64,000 bases of DNA from Yeosuana marina (lineage in GTDB: Bacteria; Bacteroidota; Bacteroidia; Flavobacteriales; Flavobacteriaceae). The translations under genes were made by a program, and so were the position numbers. How positions within the stretch are numbered: the stretch's first letter is position 1; each line of letters starts with the position of its first letter. The notes beneath the pieces are model-generated. The model had not been told where the DNA came from. It ran no database searches and saw nothing but the letters and a program-made list of their open reading frames with translations. This document shows positions 42,104 through 52,616 of the stretch, in pieces. The stretch covers positions 496,001 through 560,000 of the forward strand of contig NZ_JAAKGI010000003.1 in assembly GCF_011762485.1 (NCBI RefSeq), in the 5' to 3' direction.

Positions 42104-45100
42104 ATGTTAAACAAAATCATTAAGTATTTTTTAGAAAATAAATTGGTTACAGTTCTAGTACTGTGTGCCTTTGTCGGTTGGGGTATTGCAACGTCTCCTT
42201 TCAATTGGAATGTAGGGTTTTTGCCAAAAGATCCAGTACCTGTTGATGCGATTCCGGACTTAGGCGAAAATCAACAAATTGTCTTTACAAAATGGCCCGG
42301 GCGGTCTCCACAAGATATCGAGGATCAGATTACCTATCCGCTAACAACCTCGCTTTTAGGAATTCCAAATGTGAAGTCTGTCAGGAGTACCTCCATGTTT
42401 GGGTTTTCCAGTATCTATATCATTTTTGAAGAAAAGGTAGATTTTTATTGGTCCAGATCACGTGTGTTAGAAAAGTTGAACTCACTACCAAATAACTTAT
42501 TACCTGACGATGTAAAACCAGCATTAGGTCCAGACGCTACGGCGCTGGGGCAAGTGTACTGGTACACGATTGAAGGACGAGATCCTGATGGAAACGTCAC
42601 TGGTGGTTGGGATTTAGACGAATTGCGCTCGGTACAAGATTACTATGTAAAGTATGCTTTAAATAGTGTTTCAGGGGTTTCTGAAGTCGCGTCGGTAGGT
42701 GGTTATGTTAAAGAATATCAGGTTGATGTGAACCCGGATGCCTTAAAAGCCTATCATATTGGTATTGATCAAGTGATGATGGCGGTTAAAAATTCCAATC
42801 TGGATATTGGGGCTAAAACCATTGAAATTAATAAGGCAGAATATTTTATTCGAGGACTGGGCTATATTAAAAATATTCAAGATTTAGAAAATACCGTGGT
42901 TAGTGTTACCAATAATAAACCTATACTTATTAAGGATGTTGCTAATGTTAGTTTAGGGCCAGCAGCCAGAAGAGGTGTCTTGGATAAAGGAGGCGCAGAG
43001 GTTGTTGGTGGCGTTGTGGTGGCTCGTTATGGTTCAAACCCTCTAGAAGTCATCAATAATGTAAAAGCTAAAATCAAGGAATTCTCTTCGGGATTACCTA
43101 AAAAAGTATTGGCAGACGGAACAATAAGCCAACTGACCATCGTTCCTTTTTACGACCGTACTCAGCTTATTAAAGAAACTATTGGCACCTTAGAAACTGC
43201 TTTATCTCACGAGATTTTGATTAGTATTATTGTGGTGCTTGTCTTGATGATGAATTTAAGAGCTTCTATCATTATTTCAAGTTTATTGCCTGTTGGTGTG
43301 TTAATGACCTTTATTGTTATGCGCTACGCAGGTGTTGATGCCAATGTGGTTGCCTTGTCTGGTATCGCCATTGCTATTGGGGTCATGGTTGATATAGGTA
43401 TCGTATTTGTTGAAAATATTATTAGACATTTAGAAATGCCAGAAAATAAAAATGCTAAAGGTAAAGAACTCATGCAGGTAATTTATGGAGCAACCAAAGA
43501 AGTAGCTTCTGCAATAACAACAGCATTAGCAACAACCGTTGTGAGTTTTATTCCTGTATTTGCTATGGTTGGTGCTGAAGGGAAGTTATTCAGACCATTG
43601 GCCTCTACCAAAACGTTTGCATTACTAGGTGCTTTTGTATTGGGTATTGTCGTATTGCCAGCCTTGGCTCATTTTGTTTTTGGTATTAATTACGATAAAA
43701 AAAGAGTCAGAAGAATTTGGGGAATCATTTTGATTATAGGAGGTTTTCTATTGGCTGTTTTTATGCACATGTGGCTTCCTTTAGCTTTATGTTTATTAGG
43801 CTTGAATGCGTTATTCGAACATAAGTTGCCTTTGAAGTTCAATAAATATTCTAATTATATTAATATAGGAATCACTTTGTTGGTGGCTACTTTTTTCTTG
43901 GCCGAAGAATGGTTGCCTTTAGGACCTCAAAACAGCTTGATTGTAAACTATATTTTTATAATCGTTTTAATGGGGCTCATATTGGGAACTTTATTGGCTA
44001 TTGTTTATTTCTATGAACCAGTATTGAAATGGTGTTTGAATAATAAAGGTAAATTCATGCTAATCCCAATGGTTACCCTGTTTTTTGGAGTGTTTGTTTG
44101 GATTGGTTTTGATAGTACATTTGGATTTGTTGGTAAAGGATTTGAAAAAATTGGATGGAATATTAAAGAAACCAAAGCGTGGTCAGCAATTTCTGAAACC
44201 TTTGCAGGTATTGGATCGGAGTTTATGCCCACACTAAATGAAGGTAGCTTTTTGCTCATGCCAACGTCAATGCCTCATGTAGGATTGGAAGAAAGTAAAA
44301 ATACAGTCCAAAAATTGGATATGCTGGTAGCTAATATTCCAGAGGTTGAAAGTTCAGTTGGAAAAATGGGACGTGTTGAAAGTGCTATTGATCCCGCTCC
44401 AATTTCCATGTATGAAAATATTATCAATTACAAATCGGAATATATGGTTTCAGAAGGTGGAAAACCTAAGCGTTTTAAAGTTGATAAAGACGATAATTTC
44501 ATACTGAAAAATGGAAAATCATTATCTAATGATGATGCATTAATGCAAGGTGTCACCGAAAAAAATTTAGTGCCCGATGACAATGGTGAGTTTTTTAGAA
44601 ACTGGCGTTCTCAAATAAGGAGTTCAGACGATATTTGGAAAGAAATAGTAAAGGTTACAAATCTTCCAGGAGTTACTTCTGCACCTAAATTACAACCTAT
44701 TGAAACGCGTTTGGTGATGTTACAAACAGGGATGCGTGCTCCTATGGGTATTAAAGTGTATGGACCAGATTTAGAAACTATTCAGGATTTTGGTTTTAAA
44801 TTAGAATCTATTTTAAAGAAAGTTCCTTCGGTAAAAAAAGAAGCTGTTTTTGCAGATAGAATTGTTGGAAAGCCCTATTTGCAACTCAATATTAATCGGT
44901 CTGCTATTGCGCGTTATGGTTTAAGTGTAGAAAAAACGCAGCAAATTATTGAAACCGCTGTGGGAGGAATGAATGTCACCACAACAGTAGAAGGCAGAGA
45001 GCGGTATCCGGTAAGAGTTAGATATCCACGAGAATTACGAGATGACCCGGAGAAAATTAAAAACATTCTGGTTCCTACCCCAACAGGCGTGCAAGTTCCT

Positions 45101-45916
45101 TTAGGAGATCTTATTGATGTGGAGTTTGTCCGAGGACCACAAATGATAAAAAGTGAAGAAACGTTTTTAGTAGGCTATGTGCTGTTTGATAAAAAGGAAA
45201 ACTTTGCTGAAGTAGACGTGGTTAATGATGCTCAAAAACTAATTCAAGATCAAATTGATAATGGCAATTTAGTTGTTCCCAAAGGCGTTAGTTATAAGTT
45301 TTCAGGAAGTTATGAAAATCAAATTAGGGCTGTTAAAAAGTTATCAATTGTCATCCCAATAAGTTTAATTGTAATTTTCTTATTACTCTATTTCCAGTTT
45401 AAAACCATCATTGCATCATCAATTCATTTTTCAGGAGTTTTTGTTGCCTTCGCTGGCGGATTTATTATGCTTTGGCTATACAGTCAAGATTGGTTTTTAA
45501 ATTTTGCGGTAGCCGGTGTTAATATGAGGCATTTATTTCAAATCCATCCTATCAATTTAAGTATTGCTGTTTGGGTTGGGTTTATTGCCTTGTTTGGTAT
45601 TGCTACCGATGATGGCGTTATTATGGGAACCTACATCCATCAAGTTTTTGAAGAGCGTCATCCTAAAACTGTAGAGGGTGTTAGAGAAGCCGTTTTAGTA
45701 GCTGGTAAAAAACGGGTGCGACCTGCAATGATGACCGCAGCAGTTGCCATAATCGCTTTACTTCCTGTGCTAACATCTACAGGAAAAGGAGCAGGTATTA
45801 TGATACCTATGGCTATACCAACATTTGGAGGAATGATTATTCAATTGATGACCATGTTTGTAGTGCCAGTTTTACAAGCCTTTTGGAGAGAATCTGTAAT
45901 TAAACGAAATCAATAA
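42104..45916 (+). CDS. CusA/CzcA-type heavy-metal efflux RND pump
   Basis: The inner-membrane pump of a tripartite exporter, driven by protons; the CusB-like and TolC-like genes follow. At 1270 residues it is longer than E. coli CusA (1047). The extra length comes from about 165 residues with four to five additional hydrophobic segments (about 525-690) and a polar stretch near 780-850. The N-terminal WPGRSPQDIEDQITYPL and the segment GIAIAIGVMVDIGIVFVENI near 420-440 are typical; the latter resembles the copper/silver (CusA) branch more than the Zn/Co (CzcA) branch. The stop overlaps the next start (TAATG). The metal is inferred as Cu(I)/Ag(I). Confidence 0.93.
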   Translation: MLNKIIKYFLENKLVTVLVLCAFVGWGIATSPFNWNVGFLPKDPVPVDAIPDLGENQQIVFTKWPGRSPQDIEDQITYPLTTSLLGIPNVKSVRSTSMFGFSSIYIIFEEKVDFYWSRSRVLEKLNSLPNNLLPDDVKPALGPDATALGQVYWYTIEGRDPDGNVTGGWDLDELRSVQDYYVKYALNSVSGVSEVASVGGYVKEYQVDVNPDALKAYHIGIDQVMMAVKNSNLDIGAKTIEINKAEYFIRGLGYIKNIQDLENTVVSVTNNKPILIKDVANVSLGPAARRGVLDKGGAEVVGGVVVARYGSNPLEVINNVKAKIKEFSSGLPKKVLADGTISQLTIVPFYDRTQLIKETIGTLETALSHEILISIIVVLVLMMNLRASIIISSLLPVGVLMTFIVMRYAGVDANVVALSGIAIAIGVMVDIGIVFVENIIRHLEMPENKNAKGKELMQVIYGATKEVASAITTALATTVVSFIPVFAMVGAEGKLFRPLASTKTFALLGAFVLGIVVLPALAHFVFGINYDKKRVRRIWGIILIIGGFLLAVFMHMWLPLALCLLGLNALFEHKLPLKFNKYSNYINIGITLLVATFFLAEEWLPLGPQNSLIVNYIFIIVLMGLILGTLLAIVYFYEPVLKWCLNNKGKFMLIPMVTLFFGVFVWIGFDSTFGFVGKGFEKIGWNIKETKAWSAISETFAGIGSEFMPTLNEGSFLLMPTSMPHVGLEESKNTVQKLDMLVANIPEVESSVGKMGRVESAIDPAPISMYENIINYKSEYMVSEGGKPKRFKVDKDDNFILKNGKSLSNDDALMQGVTEKNLVPDDNGEFFRNWRSQIRSSDDIWKEIVKVTNLPGVTSAPKLQPIETRLVMLQTGMRAPMGIKVYGPDLETIQDFGFKLESILKKVPSVKKEAVFADRIVGKPYLQLNINRSAIARYGLSVEKTQQIIETAVGGMNVTTTVEGRERYPVRVRYPRELRDDPEKIKNILVPTPTGVQVPLGDLIDVEFVRGPQMIKSEETFLVGYVLFDKKENFAEVDVVNDAQKLIQDQIDNGNLVVPKGVSYKFSGSYENQIRAVKKLSIVIPISLIVIFLLLYFQFKTIIASSIHFSGVFVAFAGGFIMLWLYSQDWFLNFAVAGVNMRHLFQIHPINLSIAVWVGFIALFGIATDDGVIMGTYIHQVFEERHPKTVEGVREAVLVAGKKRVRPAMMTAAVAIIALLPVLTSTGKGAGIMIPMAIPTFGGMIIQLMTMFVVPVLQAFWRESVIKRNQ

Positions 45917-47178
45917 TGAAAACAATATATAAACATATAAAAGTAGTTTTATTGCTATTGTTGCTCTGTTCAATGCATGCAACGGGTCAAACCCTGCAAG
46001 AGTATTTGGTGATGGCAGCTCAAAATAACCCTAAGATCAAAGCTGCCTATTCTCAGTTTGAAGCGGCTATGCAAAAATCACCACAAGTAAGCTCTTTGCC
46101 AGACCCGACGCTGACTATGAGCGCCTTTGGACGTATGATAGAAACTAGGGTAGGAGCGCAAGAAGCCCGGTTTAGTTTAATGCAGATGTTTCCTTGGTTT
46201 GGAACCTTATCAGCCAAAAAAGATGCGGCTAATTTAATGGCAGAAGCAACGTTTCAAAATTATGTCGATACAAAAAACAAGGTGTTCTTAGATATTAAGA
46301 AAGCCTATGCCGAATTATACGAACTTAACAAAATGATTGAGTTAGAAGAAAAAAATCTACAGATATTAGATCGATATAGAGAGCTCGCATTGAGTGAGTT
46401 TAAAAATGGAAAAGGAGCCATGGTTGATGTGGTAAGAATTGATATTAAACGAAACGCAAGTATCACCAACATTCAATTGCTAAAAGATCAAAATCAGCCT
46501 TTGGAGGTTGCCTTTAACAGTTTATTGAATCGTGAGTTGAATGCCTTTGTAAATACGCCAGAAGCTTTAATAATTAATGAGAATATAGCGTCTCTTAAGT
46601 CTGATAGCTTATTTGTTTCCAATCCTAAACTATTGAGTTTAGATAAAAAAATAGCCTCATTTGAAGCTCAAAAAACCGTGGCGAAAAAAGAAGGATCTCC
46701 TATGATTGGTGTTGGTTTAGACTATTCAATTATTTCAAAACGCGATGTGCCTGGGCTAGAAATGAATGGGCAAGATGCTATAATGCCAATGCTTTCTGTA
46801 ACGCTGCCTATTTTTAGAAAAAAATATAGTGCAAAACAAAAGGAAGCTGACTTTATGGTTGAGTTAGCAAATTATGAAAAACAAGCTGTTAAAAACAAAT
46901 TGGAATCTAGTTACAGTATGGCTTCGTATAATTTTTTAAAAGCTGAAAAATTAAAAGAACTATATACAACACAAACAGAAAGCACGCAACAAGCTATTAA
47001 ATTATTGGTGTCAGCTTACAGTAACTCGGGAACTAATTTTGAAGAAATTTTAAGAATGAATCAAGACTTGTTAATGCTGCAAACAGAAACGGTTACTGCA
47101 AATAAAAATCAATTTATTGCACAATCAACACTAGAGTATTTACTTTCTAAAGACAACGATGATGACAACAAAAACTAA
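45916..47178 (+). CDS. TolC-family outer-membrane efflux channel
   Basis: A 420-residue channel subunit with a signal peptide (cleavage near ATGQ, residue 25). Two outer-membrane efflux protein repeats follow (about 30-215 and 230-415), rich in long helices. It completes the tripartite pump with the preceding RND protein and the following adaptor. It overlaps its neighbours by 1 and 20 bases. A metal-binding N-terminal motif is not seen. Confidence 0.92.
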   Translation: MKTIYKHIKVVLLLLLLCSMHATGQTLQEYLVMAAQNNPKIKAAYSQFEAAMQKSPQVSSLPDPTLTMSAFGRMIETRVGAQEARFSLMQMFPWFGTLSAKKDAANLMAEATFQNYVDTKNKVFLDIKKAYAELYELNKMIELEEKNLQILDRYRELALSEFKNGKGAMVDVVRIDIKRNASITNIQLLKDQNQPLEVAFNSLLNRELNAFVNTPEALIINENIASLKSDSLFVSNPKLLSLDKKIASFEAQKTVAKKEGSPMIGVGLDYSIISKRDVPGLEMNGQDAIMPMLSVTLPIFRKKYSAKQKEADFMVELANYEKQAVKNKLESSYSMASYNFLKAEKLKELYTTQTESTQQAIKLLVSAYSNSGTNFEEILRMNQDLLMLQTETVTANKNQFIAQSTLEYLLSKDNDDDNKN

Positions 47179-48904
47179 AAATATTTTAAAAGTGATAGGA
47201 ATCCTTTGTGTAGGAATCTTGTTAGGTAGTTTAATTTTTGGAGGAAGTGATACTCCAAAATCAGAACATGATCATAAGGCAGAGCAAGTAATAAAAACTA
47301 TTTGGACCTGTTCAATGCATCCACAAATCCGCATGGACAAACCCGGGAAATGCCCGCTTTGTGGAATGGAATTAATTCCTTTGGAGTCCAATGACTCTGC
47401 AGCCAATACAAATGCTGTTCAAATGACAGCAAATGCTATGAAATTAGCCAATATTCAGACCATGATTGTTGGGAGTAAACAAGCTAATAAAGAATTGCGT
47501 TTAAATGGAAAGATTCAAATTGATGAACGTAATTTATATACGCAATCATCACATATACCTGGTAGAATAGAGACTTTAAAAATCAATTTTACAGGAGAAA
47601 AAGTATATCGCGGTCAAACATTGGCCATGGTATATTCGCCACAGTTGGTTACAGCTCAAGAAGAATTATTGCAAGCGTATAGTATGAAGACAACGCAACC
47701 AGAATTATTTGAAGCAGCTAAACAAAAACTTAATAATTGGAAGATTGGTGAGAATACAATCAATAAAATTATAAATAATGGTAAACCTATACAACAATTT
47801 CCAATTACAGCTGATGTTTCAGGTATTATCACGGCTAAAAAAGTAGAATTAGGAGACTATGTAGACCGTGGTATGCCAATATATGAAATAGCCGATTTAT
47901 CTAAGTTGTGGGTGCTGTTTGACGTGTACGAAAGTGATATGCCTTGGGTAAATGTTGGTGATGAGGTGATTTATACAGTAAAATCGTTACCAGGAAAAAC
48001 CTTTAAAGGTGTAATCTCATTTATAGATCCTTTAATTAATGCACAAACACGAGTAGCATCTGCTAGAGTTGAGGTTAAAAATAGTGATGATAAATTGAAA
48101 CCAGAAATGTTTGTAACTGGGATTATTAAAAACAATATAAGTAAGACAGCTTCTAAAGATATAATCGTACCAAAATCGGCTGTTATGTGGACTGGGGAGC
48201 GTTCCATCGTTTATATAAAAAGCAATGGCAAAAATAACGTCAACTTTACATTAAGAAATGTCACGTTAGGACCATCACTTGGAGATGCTTATGTCATAAA
48301 TAAAGGTCTTAAAGATGGTGATGAAATTGTTGTAAAAGGGACTTTTACTGTTGATGCTGCTTCTCAGTTAGCTGGCAAACCAAGTATGATGAATCCTGAT
48401 AGTTCTAATGAGCTTACTAGCAATATGACAATGATAGATAAATCTAAAATTGATATGAAATTTAAACAACAGTTAGGTGATATTGTAGCTGCTTATATCA
48501 AATTAAAAAATGCCTTAGTGGACGATAATAGTAGTTTGGCTCAGCAAGAAGCAAAAAAACTTACTTACAATTTAGAAAATACAGATATGTCTTTGCTTCA
48601 CGGTGATGCCCATACCATTTGGATGAAATTTCTTAAAACTTTACAAGAAGCAGCAAATAAAACTCAAAATTCAAAAGATATTGGTGTACAAAGAGACGCT
48701 TTCTTGGTTTTAGGAAAAAAGTTATCAGAAGCCATCACAACATTAGGTGTTGAAACTGAAAAGAAACAGCCCCTTTATTTAGAGTTTTGTCCGATGGCAC
48801 ACAATAACGAAGGTGGCTATTGGTTAAGTTATGATAAAGAGATAAAAAACCCCTACTTTGGAAAGGCTATGCTTACATGTGGAGAGGTAAAAGCAACATA
48901 TTAA
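47159..48904 (+). CDS. CusB-type periplasmic adaptor with metal-binding domain
   Basis: A 581-residue membrane-fusion protein. An N-terminal hydrophobic anchor (about 8-27) precedes a small heavy-metal-binding domain (about 47-76: WTCSMHPQ ... CPLCGMEL). HlyD-type barrel-sandwich and beta-barrel domains follow (about 120-405), then a C-terminal helical DUF3347-like domain (about 430-540). The end has CPMAHNNEGGYW and GKAMLTCGE, another possible Cys/Met metal site. It passes periplasmic metal to the RND pump. ATG 47159 and ATG 47162 are both possible starts; the gene overlaps the channel gene by 20 bases. Confidence 0.92.
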   Translation: MMTTKTKNILKVIGILCVGILLGSLIFGGSDTPKSEHDHKAEQVIKTIWTCSMHPQIRMDKPGKCPLCGMELIPLESNDSAANTNAVQMTANAMKLANIQTMIVGSKQANKELRLNGKIQIDERNLYTQSSHIPGRIETLKINFTGEKVYRGQTLAMVYSPQLVTAQEELLQAYSMKTTQPELFEAAKQKLNNWKIGENTINKIINNGKPIQQFPITADVSGIITAKKVELGDYVDRGMPIYEIADLSKLWVLFDVYESDMPWVNVGDEVIYTVKSLPGKTFKGVISFIDPLINAQTRVASARVEVKNSDDKLKPEMFVTGIIKNNISKTASKDIIVPKSAVMWTGERSIVYIKSNGKNNVNFTLRNVTLGPSLGDAYVINKGLKDGDEIVVKGTFTVDAASQLAGKPSMMNPDSSNELTSNMTMIDKSKIDMKFKQQLGDIVAAYIKLKNALVDDNSSLAQQEAKKLTYNLENTDMSLLHGDAHTIWMKFLKTLQEAANKTQNSKDIGVQRDAFLVLGKKLSEAITTLGVETEKKQPLYLEFCPMAHNNEGGYWLSYDKEIKNPYFGKAMLTCGEVKATY

Positions 48905-48953
48905 TAAAGATATTAAAAGAAGTAAAAGATTAATTAATTTAAATAAATAAACA

Positions 48954-49340
48954 ATGAAATACTATTTTAATAAAACAGTAAACGGAACCTTTGAAGAGGT
49001 TATTGATGCAGTAACAAACAGACTAAAAGATGAAGGTTTTGGAATCCTTACAGAAATAGATGTAACCCAAACCTTAAAGAAAAAGTTAGATGTCAATTTT
49101 AAAAAGTACCGTATCCTTGGTGCTTGTAATCCACCCTTCGCACATAAAGCATTGCTGGCAGAAGACAAAATAGGTACCATGTTACCTTGTAATGTTATTG
49201 TACAAGAAGTTGAAGAAGGTGTTATAGAAGTAGCAGCAGTTAATCCAATGGCATCAATGCAGGCGGTAGAAAATAAAAAGCTTGGTGATATTGCTATTGA
49301 AATAACGGCAATGCTTGAAAATGTAATAAATAAATTATAA
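48954..49340 (+). CDS. DUF302 domain protein
   Basis: A 128-residue soluble protein matching the DUF302 family: TFEEVIDAVTNRLKDEGFGI near 13, FKKYRILGACNPPFAHKAL near 50, and IGTMLPCNVIVQE near 74. The family is common in metal-resistance clusters and its role is unclear. No signal peptide, so probably cytoplasmic. It lies 49 bases after the adaptor and 17 before the HMA lipoprotein. Confidence 0.9.
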   Translation: MKYYFNKTVNGTFEEVIDAVTNRLKDEGFGILTEIDVTQTLKKKLDVNFKKYRILGACNPPFAHKALLAEDKIGTMLPCNVIVQEVEEGVIEVAAVNPMASMQAVENKKLGDIAIEITAMLENVINKL

Positions 49341-49357
49341 ATTTTAAATTAAAACCA

Positions 49358-49777
49358 ATGAAACATTTAAAAATGAAAACAGGAATTTTAGCCATAGCAT
49401 TAGTAACCTTAACCGCAGTGGCTTGTAAAACCGAGACAAAAAAAGACAATGACTCTGCTGCGAAAACAGAAGTGGCGAAAGATGTAGCTATGGCAAATAT
49501 AAGCTTTGGAGTAAGAGGGAATTGCGAAATGTGTAAAAGTACCATTGAAAAAGCCGCTAACGGAGTAGAAGGTGTTTCTAAAGCCGTTTGGGATGTAGAT
49601 GCCAAAAAAATTGATGTTTCTTTTGATGATACAAAAACCAATGAAATGGCTATCCATCAAGCTATTGCAGACTCAGGATATGATACCGAAAAAGTATCGG
49701 CAAATAGTGAGTCGTATAAAGAGTTACCAGGTTGTTGTCAGTATGATCATGAGATGTCTATGAATCAATTGAACTAG
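49358..49777 (+). CDS. Heavy-metal-associated (HMA) domain lipoprotein
   Basis: A 139-residue protein with a lipoprotein signal (LTAVACK, Cys 23). It contains one HMA domain (about 47-113) with the metal-binding pair C-x2-C in GNCEMCKSTIEKA. The C-terminus has a second cluster, GCCQYDHEMSM, able to bind metal. It probably binds or moves Cu(I) in the periplasm, as a chaperone between pump and P-type ATPase; the role is inferred. An alternative start lies at the Met six codons in. Confidence 0.87.
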   Translation: MKHLKMKTGILAIALVTLTAVACKTETKKDNDSAAKTEVAKDVAMANISFGVRGNCEMCKSTIEKAANGVEGVSKAVWDVDAKKIDVSFDDTKTNEMAIHQAIADSGYDTEKVSANSESYKELPGCCQYDHEMSMNQLN

Positions 49778-49855
49778 GTCATCTAATAAATAATACGTGA
49801 CAAATTTTTATAAATAATGGTTAGAAGTACATGAAAGAAAATAACATAATGTGCT

Positions 49856-49863
49856 TAATTTTG
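49856..49863 (+). promoter_or_regulatory. Promoter -7 element (TAATTTTG) before the copper ATPase
   Basis: TAATTTTG fits TAnnTTTG within the 239-base gap before the copper ATPase gene. It would give a leader of about 150 bases. No clear -33 box or leader structure is visible. The ATPase may thus be transcribed apart from the RND genes. Confidence 0.4.
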
Positions 49864-50016
49864 TAATAGTTTAGAATCTAAATTAAAACACTAAAGGCAC
49901 AAACATAAAAACCACTAAATCATAATGGCGTGTTTTTAGATTATTCCATCTGGAATTATCCTTTGGATGGTCTTATGGCATGAAAAAAATAGAATAGAAG
50001 AAACTTTTAAAAGACA

Positions 50017-52524
50017 ATGAAACATACCTATAAAATTTCAGGAATGAGCTGTAATGGCTGTCGAGGACATGTTGAAAAAACAATTAATGGCGTAGAAGGC
50101 GTCGTTGAAGCCCAAGTAGATTTGCAAAAGGCTGAAGCAACCATTGAGATGAGTTCACATATATCTTTAGATGTTTTTAAAGAAGCTTTGGAGTCCGATA
50201 GTAATGGGCGTTATAGTATTTCTATGCCAGGAGAGCATCAACATGAACATAAACATACTAAACCTGAAAAACCCAAAGGGAAAGGAACAGGTACGTTTTA
50301 TTGCCCTATGCATTGTGAAGGAGAAAAAACCTATGACAAAGCCAGCGATTGTCCGGTTTGCGGAATGGATTTAGTAGAAGAAATGAGTTTAAAACAACAA
50401 TCGGGCACACAATACACCTGTCCTATGCATCCAGAAGTTGTTAAAGACGAAGCGGGTTCTTGTCCAATCTGTGGAATGGATTTGGTACCGTTGAAAGCAG
50501 ATGTTTCAGCAGAAGAGAAAAACTATAAAAAATTGCTGAAGAAATTTTGGTGGAGTGTGGTATTTACATTGCCTATTTTCTTGATTGCGATGTCAGAAAT
50601 GATTCCAGAGAATCCATTAAATACTATCATGTCATTAAAATATTGGAATTGGGTTCAGTTTACCTTGTCAATACCCGTCGTATTTTATACCACATGGATG
50701 TTTTTTCAACGTGCCTATAAATCCATTATAACGTGGAATTTAAATATGTTCACCCTCATTGGTATTGGTGCTGGAGTAGCTTGGACCTTTAGTGTTTTTG
50801 GGTTATTGTTTCCAGACTTTTTCCCACCACAGTTTAAAACAGAGTTAGGCACCGTTCACGTCTATTTTGAAGCGGCTACGGTTATTTTAACCTTGGTGTT
50901 AATGGGGCAAGTTCTAGAAGCACGAGCTCACACAAAAACAAATAGTGCAGTTAAGGAATTATTGAAACTGGCGCCCAATCAAGCGATTCGGGTTGTTGAT
51001 GGAAAGGAAGAAACTATCTCCATAGATGCGATTAAAATAGGTGATTTGTTACGGGTAAAACCTGGTGACAAAATTCCTGTTGATGGAAGCATTCAAGAAG
51101 GAGAAAGTTCTATTGACGAATCTATGATTACCGGTGAACCGATGCCTGTTCACAAATCTGTAAATGATAATGTGAGTTCAGGAACCATTAATGGGAAACA
51201 GTCATTTGTTATGAAAGCCGAACGGGTAGGATCTGATACCTTACTATCCCAAATTATTGAAATGGTTAATAAGGCAAGCCGAAGTCAAGCTCCTATTCAA
51301 AAATTGGCCGATAAAATCTCTGGTTATTTTGTGCCCATTGTTGTTGCTATTTCAGTAATAACCTTCATCCTTTGGGTAATTTTTGGACCAGAACCCAAAT
51401 ATGTATATGCATTGGTAAACGCTATTGCTGTGCTTATTATAGCTTGTCCATGTGCATTAGGGTTGGCAACACCTATGTCGGTTATGGTAGGTGTTGGTAA
51501 AGGTGCGCAGTCTGGAGTACTCATTAAAAATGCAGAAGCCTTAGAAACATTAAGTGCAATAGATGTTCTTATAATTGATAAAACAGGAACTATTACAGAA
51601 GGAAAACCTTCGGTAGATATGGTGGTTTCGGGGTCGAGTGATTTTGATAAGGATAAAGTGTTGCAATATAGTATGTCTGTGAATGGCCATAGTGAGCATC
51701 CGTTGGCAGAAGCAACTTTCGCTTATGGAAAAGAAAAAAAGCTGAAAGCTCTGAAAGTAGCTGATTTTAATTCGGTAACAGGAAAAGGAGTTACTGGGAT
51801 TGTAGATTCCAAAGAAGTAGCCTTAGGCAATAAAAAATTGATGGACGAAGTTAAGGCTTCTATGTCTGAAGAACTTGAAAAAAACGCTACCAAACAACAA
51901 TCGTTAGGTAAAACAGTATCTTTTTTATCTGTTGATAAACAAGTAGTCGGCTATGTGGTGATTTCAGATAAGATCAAAGAAACAAGTAAAAAAGCGATTG
52001 CAACTTTGCAAAAAAGAGGTATTGATGTTGTGATGCTAACTGGAGATAACAAGAATACAGCGAAGGCAGTAGCTGAAGAGATGAATCTAGCCGATTTTAA
52101 AGCAGATATGTTGCCTCAAGATAAATTAAGTGAAGTGGAACGTCTTCAAAATGAAGGCAAAACAGTGGCTATGGCAGGTGATGGTATTAATGATGCACCA
52201 GCGCTTGCAAAAAGTAATGTAGGTATTGCTATGGGCACAGGAACCGATGTTGCCATTGAAAGTGCTAAAATAACCTTGGTTAAAGGAGATTTACATGGTA
52301 TTGTAAAAGCTCATAATTTAAGTAGTAAGGTGATGAAGAATATTAAGCAAAATTTATTCTTTGCTCTTATATACAACAGTATTGGTGTCCCTATTGCGGC
52401 GGGTATTTTGTTTCCTTTTTTCGGACTTCTTTTATCACCTATGCTTGCAGCTTTAGCTATGAGTTTTAGTTCGGTTTCTGTAATTGCAAATGCCTTAAGA
52501 TTGCGTAATGCCAATATTGAATAG
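50017..52524 (+). CDS. Copper-translocating P1B-type ATPase
   Basis: A copper exporter (CopA-like) of 835 residues. N-terminal metal-binding parts in order: an HMA domain ([12 protein letters not shown], 8-19) and two small heavy-metal-binding domains (YCPMHCEG ... CPVCGMDL near 97-121, and YTCPMHPE ... CPICGMDL near 132-157). Eight membrane segments follow, with the ion-site CPC in [12 protein letters not shown] near 490, the phosphorylated Asp in DKTGT near 523, the HP motif SEHPLAEA, and [10 protein letters not shown] near 723. The last segments carry [10 protein letters not shown]. The copper preference follows from CPC plus these motifs and the neighbours. Confidence 0.95.
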   Translation: MKHTYKISGMSCNGCRGHVEKTINGVEGVVEAQVDLQKAEATIEMSSHISLDVFKEALESDSNGRYSISMPGEHQHEHKHTKPEKPKGKGTGTFYCPMHCEGEKTYDKASDCPVCGMDLVEEMSLKQQSGTQYTCPMHPEVVKDEAGSCPICGMDLVPLKADVSAEEKNYKKLLKKFWWSVVFTLPIFLIAMSEMIPENPLNTIMSLKYWNWVQFTLSIPVVFYTTWMFFQRAYKSIITWNLNMFTLIGIGAGVAWTFSVFGLLFPDFFPPQFKTELGTVHVYFEAATVILTLVLMGQVLEARAHTKTNSAVKELLKLAPNQAIRVVDGKEETISIDAIKIGDLLRVKPGDKIPVDGSIQEGESSIDESMITGEPMPVHKSVNDNVSSGTINGKQSFVMKAERVGSDTLLSQIIEMVNKASRSQAPIQKLADKISGYFVPIVVAISVITFILWVIFGPEPKYVYALVNAIAVLIIACPCALGLATPMSVMVGVGKGAQSGVLIKNAEALETLSAIDVLIIDKTGTITEGKPSVDMVVSGSSDFDKDKVLQYSMSVNGHSEHPLAEATFAYGKEKKLKALKVADFNSVTGKGVTGIVDSKEVALGNKKLMDEVKASMSEELEKNATKQQSLGKTVSFLSVDKQVVGYVVISDKIKETSKKAIATLQKRGIDVVMLTGDNKNTAKAVAEEMNLADFKADMLPQDKLSEVERLQNEGKTVAMAGDGINDAPALAKSNVGIAMGTGTDVAIESAKITLVKGDLHGIVKAHNLSSKVMKNIKQNLFFALIYNSIGVPIAAGILFPFFGLLLSPMLAALAMSFSSVSVIANALRLRNANIE

Positions 52525-52616
52525 GATATTTTTCTGTTAAAGACTACTTAAAAGCAGTTGTTAAGTTTGAATAATATAGTAATTTCGAGTAATTTTTCAT
52601 TTTAAAATTCATTTAT

